DNA of 64,000 bases from Cristatella mucedo. Its lineage: Eukaryota; Bryozoa; Phylactolaemata; Cristatellidae. Below, one piece after another: positions 35,393 through 46,678 of the stretch. The notes under the pieces were generated by a model. It saw nothing but the letters and a program-made list of their open reading frames with translations, had not been told where the DNA came from and searched no databases. The translations under genes were made by a program, and so were the position numbers. The stretch's first letter is position 1; each line of letters opens with the position of its first letter. The stretch is from positions 293,501-357,500 of the forward strand of contig WPIO01000011.1 in NCBI GenBank assembly GCA_009760855.2, given 5' to 3'.

Positions 35393-35468
35393 GTAGGTTG
35401 TGCTTGCTTTATTTGCCATTTCCTACTTTTATTTCAATGTGTCATTTAACTTAAACTGGTTGTTTTAG

Positions 35469-35621
35469 ACAATTTCAGCGATTCGTTTTGGTGTGAATCC
35501 ACCCAAGAAAACTTACCCTTTGAGCAATCATCTATAACTAATTCGCAGACCGTGAAAGTGCATGTGGTTCATCAATTGTCTCCACCTGTGTCAGATGAGG
35601 ACATTTCCTATGTTTTAGCAG
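35469..35621 (+). CDS. Ig receptor exon: second half of Ig domain 3 and stalk
   Basis: 51 codons, phase 1 to phase 1. DNFSDSFWCESTQE has the F-strand Cys in a D-x-F-x-C-like context. QTVKVHVVHQ is the G strand. The segment LSPPVSDEDISYVLA is a short stalk before the membrane exon. The acceptor tggttgttttag and the donor gtacgt (35,622) are both good. The following intron is 5.46 kb. Confidence 0.88.
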
Positions 35622-35794
35622 GTACGTTGCTTACTAGAGTACAGTTTCGTCGACGAACTAGTCGGAATATATTATATCATTTGATGTTGTTTAATATTTA
35701 ACTTTGAAGTATTGAGTTATTTGCCTTGTGCAGGCCATCGGCTATCACTAGCAAGCTGACAAGGCAACCCACCATGCTTTTCTTTCTGCTCTGG

Positions 35795-35950
35795 TTTTGC
35801 TGGGTGGTTAATGTGCTAGCTTTTCACGACCTTGGTCAAGGTGAATGCATTGTATGACCCGAGGTGGTGGGATCAAGCCCTGCTGCATATGTGAAGTGCC
35901 TGAATAGAGGTAAAGTTTTCTTAGGGTGCTCTTTGAATGAATTATATTTA
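35795..35950 (+). mobile_element. SINE family 2
   Basis: Plus-strand copy: ggttaatgtgctagcttttc, gaccttggtcaaggtgaatg, B-box-like gtgggatcaagccctg, gaagtgcctgaatagaggta and a tail with gaatgaattatattt. It lies in the Ig gene intron before the transmembrane exon. Confidence 0.82.
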
Positions 35951-35954
35951 AGTC

Positions 35955-36960
35955 ATGCTATTTATACATATAAGCCACGATGTGTTGGGCTGACATTATG
36001 GGCCAAGCATATATAGAGAAACCATAAATTCCATCCTACCTGGATAAAAGCAAGACATCTGTTAGATGAGATATTAAGAGCTGGTTTTTGCCTGTCACTT
36101 TTTTACTTTGCATTTGAATCACTTGTCTGCCTGCTCTTACTGTCTCGAGAAAGCAACCAGTCTCATACTTTGCTGACACCATCATGCAGGACACTTGAAA
36201 GGTGATGCACTGCAAGGCTGCCCTGCTGACTCACAGGATGTTCTTATTCTGGTAGTTCTTTCCTGCTGGACTGAGATGTTAATGATATTGTAGAGGTCTG
36301 TTAAGTTGCATACTTATTTATTACCATACTTGTATTTACAAGCTAGGGACTCACTGCCATATCAGGATATAATAGCAGTGTGGACGGTTTTCACTTTATT
36401 GCTCGCACAATTTGATGACTCTACATCGTCAACATAGTCTACTGTTCGTTCTAAATACTTAATTGCTTTAGTTTTGCTCTGTTAAAGATTCGTTGTAGCC
36501 CTTCTTCCTAATAGCTCCAGGAACTATGCGAGAGGCAAAGAGGCCAGTTATGATGCTCCTGAAAAATAAGGTGGCTCATTGGATCATAGATGCAAAAAAT
36601 AGATCAGAATTTAACAACTACAGTTAGTGAAAACAAAGTTAAGGAATGTAGCAATTGTACTGCTAGTGATAGCAACCGATGCCGATCGGTAAGATGTTTA
36701 AGGTGGAAAGTAAAAGATGTTTAAGGTACCTCCAAGTAAAAATGAAGAATCATAGCATAGGAACTCCAAGGATATTGAACTCTTCCTAGACCCACAGATA
36801 CATGTTACTGGTCAACACAATTTTACAAAAGTAATGCTACTGACGTAAAATTAGTCATTTCGTATACATTTTTATCAGCTAATCACGAATATGATATTCA
36901 AATTGCAAAATTGGCTCTACTTTTTTGTAATCGGCAATAAGTGATTTGTGTACATGACAA
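35955..36960. other. Intron, nothing recognised
   Basis: AT-rich intronic sequence with a short direct repeat (aagatgtttaaggt at 36,691 and 36,714). Confidence 0.45.
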
Positions 36961-36964
36961 AATG

Positions 36965-38335
36965 CATGCTAATATTAATATGCCCACGGTTACCTGTAAA
37001 ACAATTAAGTCTTCGACTAGTCCTTAGATTTCTATTCCTGTCTATTGTGCAACTAGCTGGCTGTTCGGGAGCATCTCTGGGGGAGTGGCCAGCAGTAATC
37101 GGCCACCATTGTAGTCGAACATTTTCCCTGATATATTTGTTAAATTGTTTTGATATCTTAATGAAAACTTTTGCCACGTTCACCACTAACCATACCACAG
37201 TTCTAAGGGAAGAAATTCAAATGGGAATATAGGAAGTGGATCTTTTGGGACATATTGCAGCCATGTTTCTGATACAGCATCGTCATGTCTTCTACTTGTT
37301 CCTTGTAGTGTTCTGCCCCAGCATTTCCGAGAAAAATTGTAGACACTAGCCAAAACTATTCCATGCTTGTTTTGCACCACACTGAAGGAAGTTGTTCGAC
37401 CAGTCATCTTTGCAGAGCTCTGGAATCTGAGCACCCAAACAACTCCCTCTTTAATTTAGTCTTTGCTTTGCTGAGTCAGTGGGATTTTTCTTGCAGGTAA
37501 CAGAGTGTTTGCAAAGACCGGCCTATGGCTTGCACGAAGTTCTTTATCAAACCTAGTTGATGTGAAGGGATGGTAGCATGATTTGGCAAACCTCTACCAG
37601 AGCTGGGTGCTGGATATTTTTTATTTCGATTGCTAAATTTGGTCGTGAGTCAGTTTATTCTGCAAGTAATGCAATTGCATCGCTTTGCTATCTCACTCGC
37701 ACAAGAAATACATATATTTTGTACATCCCTGCTCCAGTCCCATTAAAGGCAACTACCGTCAAATTACCACAGAGGTGCCAGCTATACTTGTTAAACTCAA
37801 AGGAATTCAGTAGCTGATTTAGGCTATCTTACAACATGCCTTACTGGAATAGATGAAAAACAGTTTCCATTGTGCAAAAGCACAGCGTTAAGACTCAGTT
37901 TTGTAGAGACTGCAAATAGTTTCCATTCTTGCTGGTCATGACAGATTTCTATGACGTTCATGAGGCCCTTAATTTTGGAACAAAATACCAGATTACTTTC
38001 CTTTCTAAAAAAAGGTTCCAAGTCCTGGTGAGGCTTTCGATATAAAGTAATTGTGACATCTTCGGCTTGATTCCACTGTTGATATTTTGATACTGGCAAC
38101 CCTGCCTTGTTTGTGGATATTTCCAAATCAAACCGGGTCATTTAGCTCTTTCTGTGCTATTCTGAGTGGGGTTAATGATGCACCACAGTGGAAATCGGGA
38201 TCACTGCATGCTGACGTATCAGGAGAAGAACAGGTCAGCTCACCCATGTCCTCATAAGATGAATCAGTTGACTGTTCTGTTGGAGGTTCCGTAATAGGAA
38301 GTTCGTCATCATGTGGAACTAGTCTCATTGCAGAT
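36965..38335 (-). pseudogene. Decayed copy of a repeat-encoded protein with GERFHQD..DYCW motifs
   Basis: The minus strand, in shifting frames, reads RIAQKELNDPV; then KYQQWNQAEDVTITLYRKPH, QDLEPFFRKESNLVFCSKIK and HDQQEWKLFAVSTKLSLNAV, LLHNG. Further left come GCTKYMYFLCE, IKEGVV, CNMSQKIHFLYSHLNFFP, NCGMVSGERGKSFH-DI and finally VADYCWPL. These match, in order, an uncharacterised protein found in many copies in invertebrate genomes (ELNDLVRDL, ITxxRxR..xLxxFF, DPxEWRLFIDSSKxSLKAVLLHNGN, FCxLCxWDSR, KIHFLHSHLDFFPxNxGxVSDEHGERFHQDI, DYCW). I know it from recall and cannot name the element class. Multiple stops and shifts show it is dead. Confidence 0.7.
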
Positions 38336-38339
38336 GGAA

Positions 38340-39755
38340 TGATTAGGTGGACTGTTCTCGACTTATTTTGCTTCGTTATTCATCCGGAAAGGAGGATCAA
38401 AGCAGATGTAAGTCATTTATGCGGTTACTAGGCTCTCTCCGCATCATGGGTACTGCAAACAGCATTGGTGGTCTATTGCGACTCACCCACTGGGAAAGCT
38501 GGGTTATACGTGTAGTGCTGTATATATGAAGGGGCCCATAGCTGGTCTTGCTTATAACCTACCATCCAAAGTAAAGATGAAATGCCTTCTTCACTTGAGA
38601 AGTTATACCATTCCTGTGGTTGGCAGATGTCACTTGCCCATGCATATATAATTGTTGGCTCATTTCCTCTGGCGAACTTCAAATTCAAAAATCAAAAGGC
38701 AAGCCTCTCAGGCCCCAAGGGAAAGCCGACCAGAGCCTGTTTAGTGTTGAATGTTGTTCGTGTTGCATTTTCCGGTTAGACTTTGCTTAAAGCCAGCCGA
38801 TATCAAACATAGCTTCCACTTCATTTTCTTTGCTCGGCAGTGATTTGAGGTACTTATGGCCACTTAGAATATGCTTTACTCGTAATAATAATCAGTGACT
38901 CGCATTGCGTCTCAAGAGAGCTAAATCGTTTTTTTTAGGCCCTGTAGATGCTCTATGCCGCCGAGGGACCGTGTCACTTAGGTAGTGATGTGTACAGTTT
39001 TACCGTGCAGGATTACCCAAGGACATTGCTAATGGACCCATCAAGTGCTTATAGCCATGGCAGAGGTTTTAATGGCGGAGGCCCTGCCAAGCCCTGCCCC
39101 CCTTCTCCTCTAGCTGCTGTCTGAGCCACAGGCTTCTTTGTGCAGCCACCCAGCTAGCCCGGTTGGCCATGTATGCATTTTCATCTACTTTGGCCAGCTG
39201 GGTGCCTCTATATTGATTGAGACTGCGTATTGCTGTACCGTCTTAAACTGCTTTAGGCTAGATCGGGCCCACTGCTTTCGGCTGCTACAACGAGACAAGA
39301 TGATTTGTGCTAGGTTACGATAGTCTGCTGACTTAGCACACGGGTCAATGACACACCAAGCCATGAGTCTTCCTGTCAACTGTAAAAGTTTGATGTAAAT
39401 TATGCCCTTCACTAGTACTCAGCAATCGGCTTTTCCAATTGTTGCAGCCATGCACTATATTGCCAGTTAAATGGAAAAATCGCCATATCTTTCCGATAGA
39501 AAGGTTAGGCTGGCTATGGCTAGACTCGATGGATTTGAGCCAGTGTGCTGAATGGATGGATCATTTATTCTACTGGATTTGTGTAACCAACATGCTGCCT
39601 CAGCTGTTTCCTGTTGGCTTAGACGAAAATCACTTAAGGGCAGTCATGTGAGTGCATGCCACATGCATTCGGTATGCCACATGCCTGGACCCTAGGGCAT
39701 CTAAAACCTGATTGATTTGGGATTATCTCTATTCAGTGGTTGTGACAGTAATAAT
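38340..39755. other. Intron, mostly unrecognised; one LINE tail shard
   Basis: A minus-strand frame at 38,688-38,473 may be more of the repeat protein's upstream region but is not recognised. A short LINE B tail remnant lies near 38,880-38,945. The 39.0-39.7 kb part has open frames without known domains. Confidence 0.4.
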
Positions 39756-39764
39756 AATTGTAAT

Positions 39765-39922
39765 ACCCTGTGCATGTCACCCCTAACCATGTTATTAATG
39801 TTGTTTATCAAGCATGGTAATTCTCACCGTTCAATTGCTTTGCAGCAGATGTAAAGCGCCTAGAAAGAGATTGAATTCTCTGAGGGAGCTTTATCGAGTG
39901 CATTATTGTTATTATTGTTATT
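39765..39922 (+). repeat. LINE family B 3' end
   Basis: Contains gtgcatgtcacccctaacca, gtaaagcgcctagaaagaga, gaattctctgagggagcttt and an ATTATT tail, which runs into the tail of the next, inverted copy. Confidence 0.88.
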
Positions 39923-40695
39923 GCATATTATATTGTACCCATCGAGAACTCAGTTTTTCTGTAATCAATTTATATTTGCTGAGGAGGAAGCACGGTCGAA
40001 TGGTTAGTGGTGGTATGCTCAATGACAGCAATTGGTAAATGATTAGAGGTTACACTCACAGAGTAAAAAAAAAATCCTAGCTGATTAAACAGCCTCTTTT
40101 TGTATAGCAACAGAAGAGCCTTTACGGCTATCACCACCGCTTGCAGCGGCGATAAAGGATCGCCCACTGCAGGAATCGAACCCACGAACTCGGGACCGAG
40201 GTTGTGAAAGCAACCGCCTTACCTAGTGTGCCATCATGGCCATGCAAATAGGGTTAAAAGGCAGCATGCAAAGTGTCAGCACGCATAAGCACATAAAGGT
40301 CAAATCACAAGGGCCACTAAATGCTAGGATAAATGGACGAGTTTTTGGTTTCTTTTTAAATGTGGTTAAATCTGGGGATGTCGTGACCCAAGTCAGAAAT
40401 GAGTTCCAGGCTTTGGGAGCATACGAACTAAATGCACGGTCTCCAAAGGATTTGAGGTTTGTACAAGGTATTGGTAAACTGTTGGATTCCGAAAAGCATG
40501 TAGTACTATGCTTAACCTGGTGGGAGTGTGTCTGATAGGTAGGCTGGGGCCATTATGGGAACCAAAATATGTGTGACAAAACCTTGAAGTCGATGCTTTG
40601 CTTGACTGGGAGCTATAGCAGGTCGGCAAGAAGTGGTGTGATATGGCAACTGTGAGGCTCATGACAGACAAGCCTAGCTGCAGAGCTTTGTGATG
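39923..40695 (-). mobile_element. LINE family B 3' half, with a SINE inserted
   Basis: Tail-to-tail with the preceding copy. On the minus strand it runs from the RT C-terminus (reverse complement of accttgaagtcgatgctttg and cgaactaaatgcacggtct) to the 3' UTR. A SINE 1 element splits the UTR at 40,062-40,245. Confidence 0.85.
40062..40245 (-). mobile_element. SINE family 1 (tRNA-derived), best copy
   Basis: The reverse complement has the head gccatgatggcacactaggt, an anticodon-like region, B box gttcgattcctgc, gtgggcgatcctttatcgcc, aaaggctcttctgttgctat, aaaagaggctgtttaatcag and a T-rich end. The B box closely matches the GGTTCGANTCC consensus, so this is the best-preserved head in the window. 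It is inserted into LINE B. Confidence 0.9.
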
Positions 40696-41082
40696 TTACC
40701 ACTGCTTATTTGGGGAACGAACTTCAATTAGTCTTAATCATTTCAGACGTTCTGATTTATTGAATACTCTGTTAGAAAAAAGTATTTGGGCTATCTACTT
40801 TAGCACTTACTTATTAGGAAGGGTCTGCGGGTAGAGCTTTGCAAGTTTGTGTGTGAACGTGTGTGCATGAATGTTATGATGCTAGCGTTTAAGTTTAATG
40901 TTCAGTGAGGATATGCATCTCGAGGCTGTTTTTTCTATGCATAGTGGATGATTGTCTCACGATCTGTTCAAAGCATCAGTCAGTTCTCTGACAGTAAGCA
41001 GGCAGCTAGTGCGGCTGTTTTCATTAGCACAGTGGGTTGTTGTACTTGCATTTATCGATGCTTAATTTCCTTCCGTTGTCAG

Positions 41083-41193
41083 GTACCACACAGATCATTA
41101 TAATCTGCATCACAATTCCTCTCGTAACTATTGTTATCATAGTGGTAGTAGTGCTGTGCTGGTTTCAACGCAGAAATCGAGATCGAACCCGAG
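41083..41193 (+). CDS. Ig receptor exon: transmembrane segment
   Basis: 37 codons, phase 1 to phase 1. The Ile/Val/Leu-rich run from QIIIICITIPLVTIVI to VVVVLCWF, about 25 residues, is a single membrane span. It is followed by the basic stop-transfer sequence QRRNRDRTR, so the N-terminus is outside. The acceptor is ccgttgtcag and the donor gtatga at 41,194. Both downstream tail exons fit its phase. Confidence 0.9.
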
Positions 41194-41535
41194 GTATGAG
41201 AATCACTTGTTTTGCCTTGTTTTCTTCACTGGTACTAGCTTCTTGGTCCTACTGTTGTGGATATGTGTGCATATGGCAATTTGCAAAAAAGGCAGGATAG
41301 ATTAACCTATTGTGTGGCCTTGTTTGGGTGCATTTACATATTGGCTGAAGTACCTCAGTTGCTTTCATCCTGCTGGCAGTAAGCAAATACAAAGTACCTT
41401 TCGTATGACTAGGAACCACGGCCTGGGCTGTGCAGTTCAAGCAAATTAAGCAAGCTCAACTGCATGATTGCCGCCCTGCAGTGCCGAGGTCATGTGGCTG
41501 AGCAAACCTAAGTTGTATTCTTGCTTTTTTTTCAG

Positions 41536-41627
41536 AAACCCTTTTAAGTAGGCCTTCGTGTCACGAATATAGTGATCTTCACACTTTCTCCTATGTTGAG
41601 ACTTTCGCAGAAATAAGAAAGCCATAG
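41536..41627 (+). CDS. Ig receptor terminal exon A: tail with tyrosine motifs
   Basis: After the acceptor ctttttttttcag, 29 full codons end at TAG 41,625-41,627. The tail reads LLSRPSCHEYSDLHTFSYVE then TFAEIRKP. EYSDL is a YxxL motif (possible SH2-binding site after phosphorylation, or an endocytic YxxPhi signal) and YVETF follows eight residues later. The pair resembles but does not satisfy the ITAM spacing and consensus (YxxL-x6-8-YxxL/I). No AATAAA is seen close downstream; the nearest candidate is ATTAAA near 42,508. Confidence 0.8.
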
Positions 41628-41714
41628 CCGGTGCTAAACTTACCAGATTTAAGTAACATGCTGTTTAGATGTTCTGGTGTTACTTCCCCAAACCATGCTG
41701 TGCTGCTTTTGTTG

Positions 41715-41838
41715 TCGTTGAGCATGCTACCACTAACCATTCGATCATGCTGCCATTGCAGCAAATGATGAGTGCTTATACTGAGATCTAGTTCTCTGAG
41801 GGCATACTTACTAATGTATTAGTATTAATATTACTACT
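41715..41838 (+). repeat. LINE family B tail fragment
   Basis: Contains gagcatgctaccactaacca, cagcaaatgatgagtgctta, tctagttctctgagggcata and a short TATTAGTATTAATATTA tail. It lies just after Ig exon A, within its presumed 3' UTR or intron. Confidence 0.75.
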
Positions 41839-41844
41839 GTATGT

Positions 41845-42610
41845 TGTGTAATTAATATAATCTGTAAGCTTGTGCCATGATTTAAGAGGTTGATTTGTAT
41901 CGGTCCCTTGTAAGGACATGTCAGTTAAGTGGCTTAACTAGAGCAGATATTAATTTGCAACATGCAGCATTGGGAGATGTTTTTTACCATCCCAGTAGTG
42001 TTCGCTCCTCCTTGTGAAAATTAGTAAGGCACCATAGAAGTCATTGGGCATATTTGGTGTGAAGTACTCAGGCTACAAATCCAACCGATGTGGTGTAATT
42101 GATTAGTCGTTTTTTTGTTATTGATATAATTTGGTTTTGCTTGTCATATATGTATATCATGTTCTGTTCGTCAAGACGCTAGCTGACCCTTTGTGTTGTG
42201 CGCCTGTCCGTTGCCTCTTCACTTTCATGCAACGCCACATCATACACCCATTAGCAGTGTGAAGACTAATGTTTTCCAGGCTTTGGAGGGTTGCAAGTTG
42301 CTGGTTTTGGCACAATGCAAGTGTGAATTGTAATGCTCTTGCTGCTCAGACTCTTACCAATGACGAAATGATGTCTTAATTTCACACAATGAGCAACCAA
42401 TGAGTCGGTGTGAAATAAGCACTGTGATGTTGCTCTGTAATTTCTTATTAATAGCTGGTCTAGACCAGACCCTTTGCAATTGCGTAGGTCTTTTACCCTC
42501 CCCCAATTAAATGCTTGGCTTGGCCATTATGCATAGTTATTTATGCTTATATGAGTATTATTATATCTAACCTGCTAAAATGCTTCCTTTCTCTTAGCAT
42601 TTTGTAGAAA
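41845..42610. other. Intron or 3' region of tail A, nothing recognised
   Basis: No ORF or repeat. A candidate ATTAAA polyadenylation signal lies near 42,508. Confidence 0.4.
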
Positions 42611-42614
42611 TTAT

Positions 42615-43015
42615 TACATTTTCCTTTGCAGCAAATGTAGAGGGCCTAGAAAGAGATTTGAGTTCTCTATAACAAATGTAGTACTATTTTTGTTATGTAA
42701 TTGATCCAACAGTTGCCTGCTATACTGCTATAGGGTAATAACCACGAGAAGGCAAGTGTGTATATGAGTTCCTGTATTGCAGCAAAAGAGACACTTATTT
42801 TGGTTACTGTCCAATAGTAATAATAATAGTAATAATACACTGATATAGCGCCCCCCAGAGAACTCAGTCTCTTTCCAGGTGCTTTGCATTTGCTGCAAAG
42901 GAAACACGATCGAATTGTGAGTCATATCATGCTTGATAAGCAACATAAATAGCATGGTTAGGGGTGATATGCACAGGGTCAGCATGCAAGTGTAGTTAGT
43001 GGACCAGTAAATCAC
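42615..43015. repeat. Two inverted LINE family B tails
   Basis: A plus-strand tail at 42,615-42,690 (ctttgcagcaaatgtagagg, aaagagatttgagttctcta) faces a minus-strand tail at 42,825-43,015 (taataatacactgatatagc, gagaactcagtctctttcca, ggtgctttgcatttgctgca). Confidence 0.75.
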
Positions 43016-43134
43016 CTTGAACCAGCAGATCCAAGTTGGAATGTATCAAGGGAGACAAGAAACAAAACAGTGCTCATTGAAAAGACAACGTGCACATTTG
43101 TTCCGAATTTAATGCAATTCTACTACTTATATAA

Positions 43135-43200
43135 TAGGTCGTTTTTATAGCACCATGAGAAGAACTTAATCTCCCTTCAGGTGCTTTACTGGCAGAGCAG
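43135..43200 (-). repeat. SINE family 2 or LINE tail fragment
   Basis: The block ttatagcaccatgagaagaa, cttaatctcccttcaggtgc matches the reverse complement of the SINE 2 tail. Confidence 0.5.
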
Positions 43201-43594
43201 CAACAGTAAGGGTTGATAAAATGCTCTGTATCATAAGCCTTCGTCGTGCTTAGGCCAGCATGCTAAAGCACCCAAGAGAGACACTCGGTGCCATAGGAGT
43301 GTGAGTTCTGGTTTATTGCATGCACTCAAATCATGCACTGGCCATCAATGCAATGCTTGCATTAAAAAAAGTGACTTCACTGGGGTTATGATGAACCAGT
43401 TGGGAAGGCTTGGCCTGACCGTCCCGGGTAAAACATTGTTTGGGGTGGCAGGCAAAATAGGATGAAGATTAGATCTCACTACGTTCTAGAGTAGCTGAAA
43501 TCCAAACAGCTACTCTCTTTAGACCCGTGAGATCATAAGGGCCATATGAGGTTTTATTCTTATTGCCAAATTATTGTGGTCAGAAAAATTCTGA

Positions 43595-44955
43595 CCTTGT
43601 GAATGTAATGTAATGTAATGTATCTCCGTCAGTAACTCCACAAAGTCATAAAGACCATGTGGGCGTTACGCAGGAGAGTTTTGTATAGCGCACTCACAGC
43701 CTAAGCGGCTTTCGGTACGCATTCGATAGCCAACAGACTTCGTCTCACGCAACAAAGAGAAAGTGGGAAGCATAGCAGAGTTAGGACAGCAGTTGAGGTA
43801 GTGAGTAGCATAGAAGTAGCAGTTCAGGACCGTTGAAAAAGATGTGCCATAGTCGGCAGTTGGAGAGTAGATGTCGTTTCGTAAGAATTGTGGAAGCGAG
43901 TTCCACAGTCTAGGACCTGCAGAGCTAAAGCATCTGTCGCCAACTGCCTTTAAGCGGAGGAATGGGACTGCTAATTTATTGTCCACACAGGACCTGAGGG
44001 CGCGAACAGGCTGAAACTGATGTAGCAGTTCAGCTAGGTATGAAGGAGCCAAGCCGTGGCGGGCCTTGTGTGTCAGCGTAAGAACTTTGCTCTGTATCCT
44101 TAGCTCAACCGGCAACCATCCTAGCTCTTTCAGCCAAGGCGACACGTGCTCAAACCGCTGGGACTTGAAGACCAGCCTTGCAGCCATATTCATAGTCCGC
44201 TATAGTGGCATAATAGCTTTCTTTGGTAGCCCAGCCAAAAGGGAATTACAATAATCAAGCCGAGACAGAACTAATGAGCTAGTTAAATTTTTTACAAGCC
44301 ACTGTGGGAGACAGCTCCTAATCTTGGATAGGGATCGGATGTGATGGCTAGCTGTAGAGGCAGTCTTCTGAATGAAGCTTTTGAAATTGAGGCAGCTGTC
44401 GAACACGACACCTAGATTACGAGCACGTGGTGAAGGTCGCACAATAGCATCGCCTATTAGAACAGCAAAGCCTTTTAATCCAGCCACACGCTTAGGGTGT
44501 CCTGTGAGAAGCAGTTCGGTTTTATCGTCATTAAATTTCAGGAAGTTTTCCGACATCCAGGATCGAATATCGGCAAGGCAAGCATTCAGTTTCTCAGTTG
44601 CTGCAGCAGATTCCGACGGTTTAAATGACAAATACAACTGAGTATCGTCAGCATAGAAGTGATATCCTATTCCATGGGCCTTAATCACTTTTCCCAGAGG
44701 TTGCATATAAATAGAGAACAGCAAGGGACCAAGTACAGACCCTTGAGGGACTCCACAGGTGACCCTTCTCGTGTCTGAGACCTGACCCCCACACGACACG
44801 GATTGAACACGATCAGACAAGTATGATTTAAACCACGCCAGTGCTTTGTCTGCCAGACCGATCGCCGTTCTCAGTCGTTCAAGCAGAACTTCGTGATCAA
44901 TGGTGTCGAAGGCAGCAGACAGATCTAGCAGAGCTAGGGCAGTGACATTCAGATG
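43595..44955 (-). mobile_element. LINE family A copy with near-intact reverse transcriptase end
   Basis: A frame on the minus strand from 44,820 to 43,666 is broken by just one stop, at 44,202-44,200. It contains [18 protein letters not shown] (RT motif B), [15 protein letters not shown] with the catalytic YADD, then [33 protein letters not shown] and [15 protein letters not shown]. The C-terminal GPRLWNSLPQFLR region comes after the stop. Upstream, [13 protein letters not shown] is visible at about 44,940-44,890 before the copy is truncated. The 3' end ...GGAGATACATTACATTACATT at 43,600-43,630 carries the family tail. In sister copies the stop position is CAG, so this is a recent nonsense change. 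The class is CR1/L2/Rex-like non-LTR. Confidence 0.92.
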
Positions 44956-45244
44956 ACATGAATGTTATATAAACTGTGTCAATATAATGCTTGACTTGAT
45001 GTGAAGCTTGTGGTGATACTTTGATGGCAAAAATAACTCCTGTAACTTTGCCATCAGTGTCGAAGGTCGGGTAAATTAAGTCCTAATGCCTCAATGAACT
45101 TCCTGGCTGACCAGTAAAATGCCTTTGTGTAAAAAATAAAATAATCATAATGGTGGCGGGCTGCTTTCAGTGTAAATCTTCGAGTGATTATATCCCCAGA
45201 GAGATCGTTGATTACCTTGCAATTTTAATGCACTTTGGTTTTAT

Positions 45245-45778
45245 ACCTGATAGCATTGAACGTGTGAGATAGAATATGTCATTATATGGCTCCAGCCTAT
45301 CTTTCAGATATACTACCCCATCAGGCAAAGCATCGTACCACTCGCTTTTCGGAATCCAACAGTCTAGAAATACCTCGTACAAACCTTAAATCCTTTGGAG
45401 ACCGTGCATTTAGCTCGTATGCTCCCACAGCCTGGAACTCCCTCCCGACCTGCATCAGAACATCCCCCGACCTGACCACATTTAAAAGAAACTTAAAAAC
45501 ATACCTATTTAGGACAGCATTTAGTGGGTCCTTGTGATTCGTCCTCTATGTGCTTATGCGTGCTGACACTGTTCATGCTGCCACTAACCACATTTGCATG
45601 CTGACCCAGTGCATGTAACCCCTAACCATGTTATTCATTTTGTTTGTTTTTCAAGCATGATTTTACTTACTATTCTATTGCGTATCACTTTGCAGCAAAT
45701 GGAAAGCGCCTAGAAAGAGATTAAGTTCTCTGAGGGCGCTTTATCAAGTGCAATATTATTATTATTATTATTATTATA
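45245..45778 (+). mobile_element. LINE family B 3' end with intact C-terminal ORF (young)
   Basis: A plus frame from about 45,286 to a TGA at 45,535-45,537 reads APAYLSDILPHQAKHRTTRF, then NSLEIPRTNLKSFGDRAFSS and [20 protein letters not shown], with no stops. It is followed by the full 3' UTR, the hairpin (aagcgcctagaaagagatta, gttctctgagggcgctttat) and an ATT tail. The last 285 bases are nearly identical to 60,738-61,022. Confidence 0.93.
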
Positions 45779-45784
45779 TTGAGC

Positions 45785-46670
45785 TGTAGCCGAAGTGCAA
45801 GTCTGCGATTGCCGTCCAAGCACTTCTTTGACTTACCTTTAAGTATCTTGGTTATCTTGGTAGTGCTAGCCTTGTCAACTGTCCTGCGTATGCAAACCAC
45901 GATGATGTAACTCACTGCTGCATCGTTTTTTCCCTATCGAATTACCTTGTTTGAGCACCTGTATGCCCTCGGAGAATGGTATTCAATGTCTTTCCATTAC
46001 TTCAAAGGCTCTGAGCTGCCATACAGCATACCTAGCCAACATTCGTGTTTGTACGGCACCTTACTTTTAAAACGAGTTAGAAGAAGACGACCATAGTAGT
46101 TATGTGCATACCTGGTATTGATTGGAAACTATAAAGCCTCACTCACCAAATTGTCATTCAGCATCTTTGCTGTAACGGCTGCTTGGACTCTGGTTATGTT
46201 TATCTAGCATGATTACTGGGTAGATCACCTCATCGGCTGCACTATCTATCTAATCTGCCTACTTTGAGCAATGCTTGTCTTGCCAAAATTTGGGCTTGCT
46301 TTTTATAAATTACTCACACATAAGTTTATTCATACCCTAGCTATTTGAAATCACTTGTGTGTATTTCCTATGCATCTTTGACTTGGGGACCAGTGCCAGT
46401 GACTTCCAAATTCGCTTACTTTAAATTTCAACCTGTTTATCTCACCATAGTGTTTGTCCAAGCTAATGTTTCGTTATGTGTGAAGTGATTTTGCTCGTTA
46501 GTATTACTTGGCAGTTGCTTTTCTTGCACTCCAGCTTACTTTAAAGGCCTCGAAAGAGATTTAGTTCTGTCAGTGACACAAGGACGTGTTTTTAGTGTAG
46601 AGCACATTTTTGAGCTGCAATCTCTCCAGTTTCTGAGTCACACTTGACTACTAAGTTGGTTTCTGTCATC
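45785..46670. other. Intron before tail exon B, nothing recognised
   Basis: AT-rich; a weak LINE tail shard near 46,540-46,570 (aaaggcctcgaaagagattt). Confidence 0.45.
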
Positions 46671-46678
46671 TGTTTCAG

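Noticed and set aside
37578-37817. Extra plus-strand exon before the transmembrane exon
   Set aside because: The frame lies antisense to the decayed repeat protein, which explains its openness better.
40100-40250. A functional tRNA gene on the minus strand
   Set aside because: It has a good B box, but the body and other copies identify SINE family 1; the cloverleaf is not complete.
41536-41627. Full ITAM in tail A
   Set aside because: YSDL fits YxxL but the second tyrosine is followed by VETF, not xxL/I, and the spacing is off; described only as tyrosine motifs.
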